Source of the DNA: Bacillota bacterium
GTDB taxonomy: Bacteria; Bacillota; Clostridia; Oscillospirales; Ruminococcaceae
Direction of reading: 5' to 3'
DNA: 64,000 bases
Assembly: GCA_023391005.1 (NCBI GenBank)
Contig: JAEWBS010000141.1
Span: 1-64,000, forward strand
Shown: positions 63,323 to 64,000 of the stretch, in pieces
Numbering within the stretch: the first letter of the stretch is position 1
Layout: every line of letters starts with the position of its first letter
Translations under genes and position numbers: made by a program
The notes under the pieces: model-generated
Databases searched by the model: none
The model's input: the letters and a program-made list of their open reading frames with translations, nothing else
Told to the model about the DNA's origin: nothing

Positions 63323-64000
63323 CTATCTCAAATTGTTGATCATCTCGTCGATCTGGTCGGCGGTCTGTATGACACGGGCGTTCATCTGAAAAGAACGCTG
63401 CGCCTGAATCATATTGACCATCTGGTCGCTCAGTTCGACGTTGGAGTTTTCAAGAAAGCCCTGTAACACGGTCGAGGTTGTGTCCCCGGCCTTGGCCGCA
63501 ATCGCCTTGCCTGAGATGTCGTTGGCTGTAAACGAGCCGCCGTCGGCCGGCGTCAGACCATAGGGATTAGAAAAATGATAGAGTCCGACCTTCTCGGCCA
63601 GACCGTCGGTAACAGGCAGGCCGCTGTCGGTCAGCGTCAGCGCAATGCGCTTACCCTTGCCGTCTAAGACATGGTCACCCTCCAAGGTCACCAAAGAGGC
63701 TTTTTTGCCCTCAATGCTTATGGCAAAATTGCCGTTTCGGGTATACTCAATCTCACCTGAGGTCTTTTCTACCGCAAACAGCCCCTCGCCGTTGATGGCA
63801 AAATCGAGTGTCCGGCCGGTAGAAAGGTAACCGCCCTGTTGGTACATCAGGTTCACCTGACCGATGCGCACGCCATGCCCCACACGGTCGTAGCTTTTGG
63901 CGGCATCGTCCGTCGCGTCTTGGCCCTCAGGCTGATCGACGGTGTTGCCATAATTGCGATGGATATTCATTCGGGTATAGAGCAGGTTTTGAAAAGAGGA
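63323..64000 (-). CDS. flgG: Flagellar basal-body rod protein FlgG-like, partial
   Basis: The C-terminal 225 residues of a rod/hook protein; the 5' end is beyond the window. Translation continues upstream of the first ATG (63970) as FQNLLYTRMNIHRNYG, the usual FlgG/FlgF region, so the gene extends past 64000. Recognisable parts are the middle domain (LDFAINGEGLFAVE, YTRNGNFAIS) and the C-terminal SNVELSDQMVNMIQAQRSFQMNARVIQ, typical of FlgG. FlgF or FlhO/FlhP type names are also possible. Confidence 0.85.
   Translation of the reverse strand, partial: SSFQNLLYTRMNIHRNYGNTVDQPEGQDATDDAAKSYDRVGHGVRIGQVNLMYQQGGYLSTGRTLDFAINGEGLFAVEKTSGEIEYTRNGNFAISIEGKKASLVTLEGDHVLDGKGKRIALTLTDSGLPVTDGLAEKVGLYHFSNPYGLTPADGGSFTANDISGKAIAAKAGDTTSTVLQGFLENSNVELSDQMVNMIQAQRSFQMNARVIQTADQIDEMINNLR

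Overview
The window reads as chromosome of a motile, anaerobic member of the Bacillota, class Clostridia, probably close to Oscillospiraceae/Ruminococcaceae. The evidence is the recF-remB-gyrB-gyrA block of a Firmicutes origin region, two copies of the Bacillus-type parS sequence, a T-box leader on a leucine gene, a pyruvate:ferredoxin oxidoreductase and a Bacillus/Clostridium-style flagellar late-gene order. Genus assignment is inference. No rRNA, tRNA, CRISPR array or intact insertion sequence was seen.

Layout. 1-6.2 kb: origin-proximal replication genes (recF, remB, gyrB, gyrA); a perfect parS lies on each side of gyrA and an inverted-repeat element lies before gyrB. 6.2-14.7 kb: a two-component system, then a MacAB-like export operon (adaptor, permease, lipoprotein, ATPase) and a further lipoprotein. 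14.8-16.9 kb: IclR regulator divergent from a TauE/SafE permease and a hotdog thioesterase. 16.9-19.5 kb: an unassigned structured region, then leuA on the minus strand behind a complete T-box leader. 19.5-22.9 kb: PadR/DUF1700/membrane-anchored protein operon and a CNNM/CBS membrane protein. 23-31 kb: PFOR (nifJ), a PutP-type sodium symporter, and a LysR/MFS divergent pair. 31-33 kb: a WbpD/WbpE-like pair for an acetamido amino sugar.

33-64 kb: flagellum, chemotaxis and second-messenger genes. The minus-strand order flgM-flgN-flgK-flgL-DUF6470-fliW-csrA ... fliD-fliS follows the Bacillus subtilis late-flagellar order, but the flagellin gene expected between csrA and fliD is absent. Interspersed are a ParA ATPase coupled to a ComFB-domain protein, a degenerate EAL-HDOD protein, a long FtsA-like ATPase with a PilZ protein, and a YlqG/YlqH (FlhB C-domain) pair. 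cheA-cheW-cheR-cheB run on the plus strand; flgG(partial)-cheC-cheD-fapA run on the minus strand. Between these chemotaxis blocks sits a metabolic cassette (RpiR regulator, DMT transporter, GltS-type symporter, ornithine-cyclodeaminase-family protein) with two matching 14-bp palindromes in its divergent promoter region.

Best candidates for something not well described are the ParA-ComFB operon inside the motility region, the FtsA-like/PilZ operon, the twin-palindrome RpiR cassette, and the structured intergenic sequence near 17.0-17.3 kb. Functions are inferred from motifs and gene order read by eye; no database search was run.
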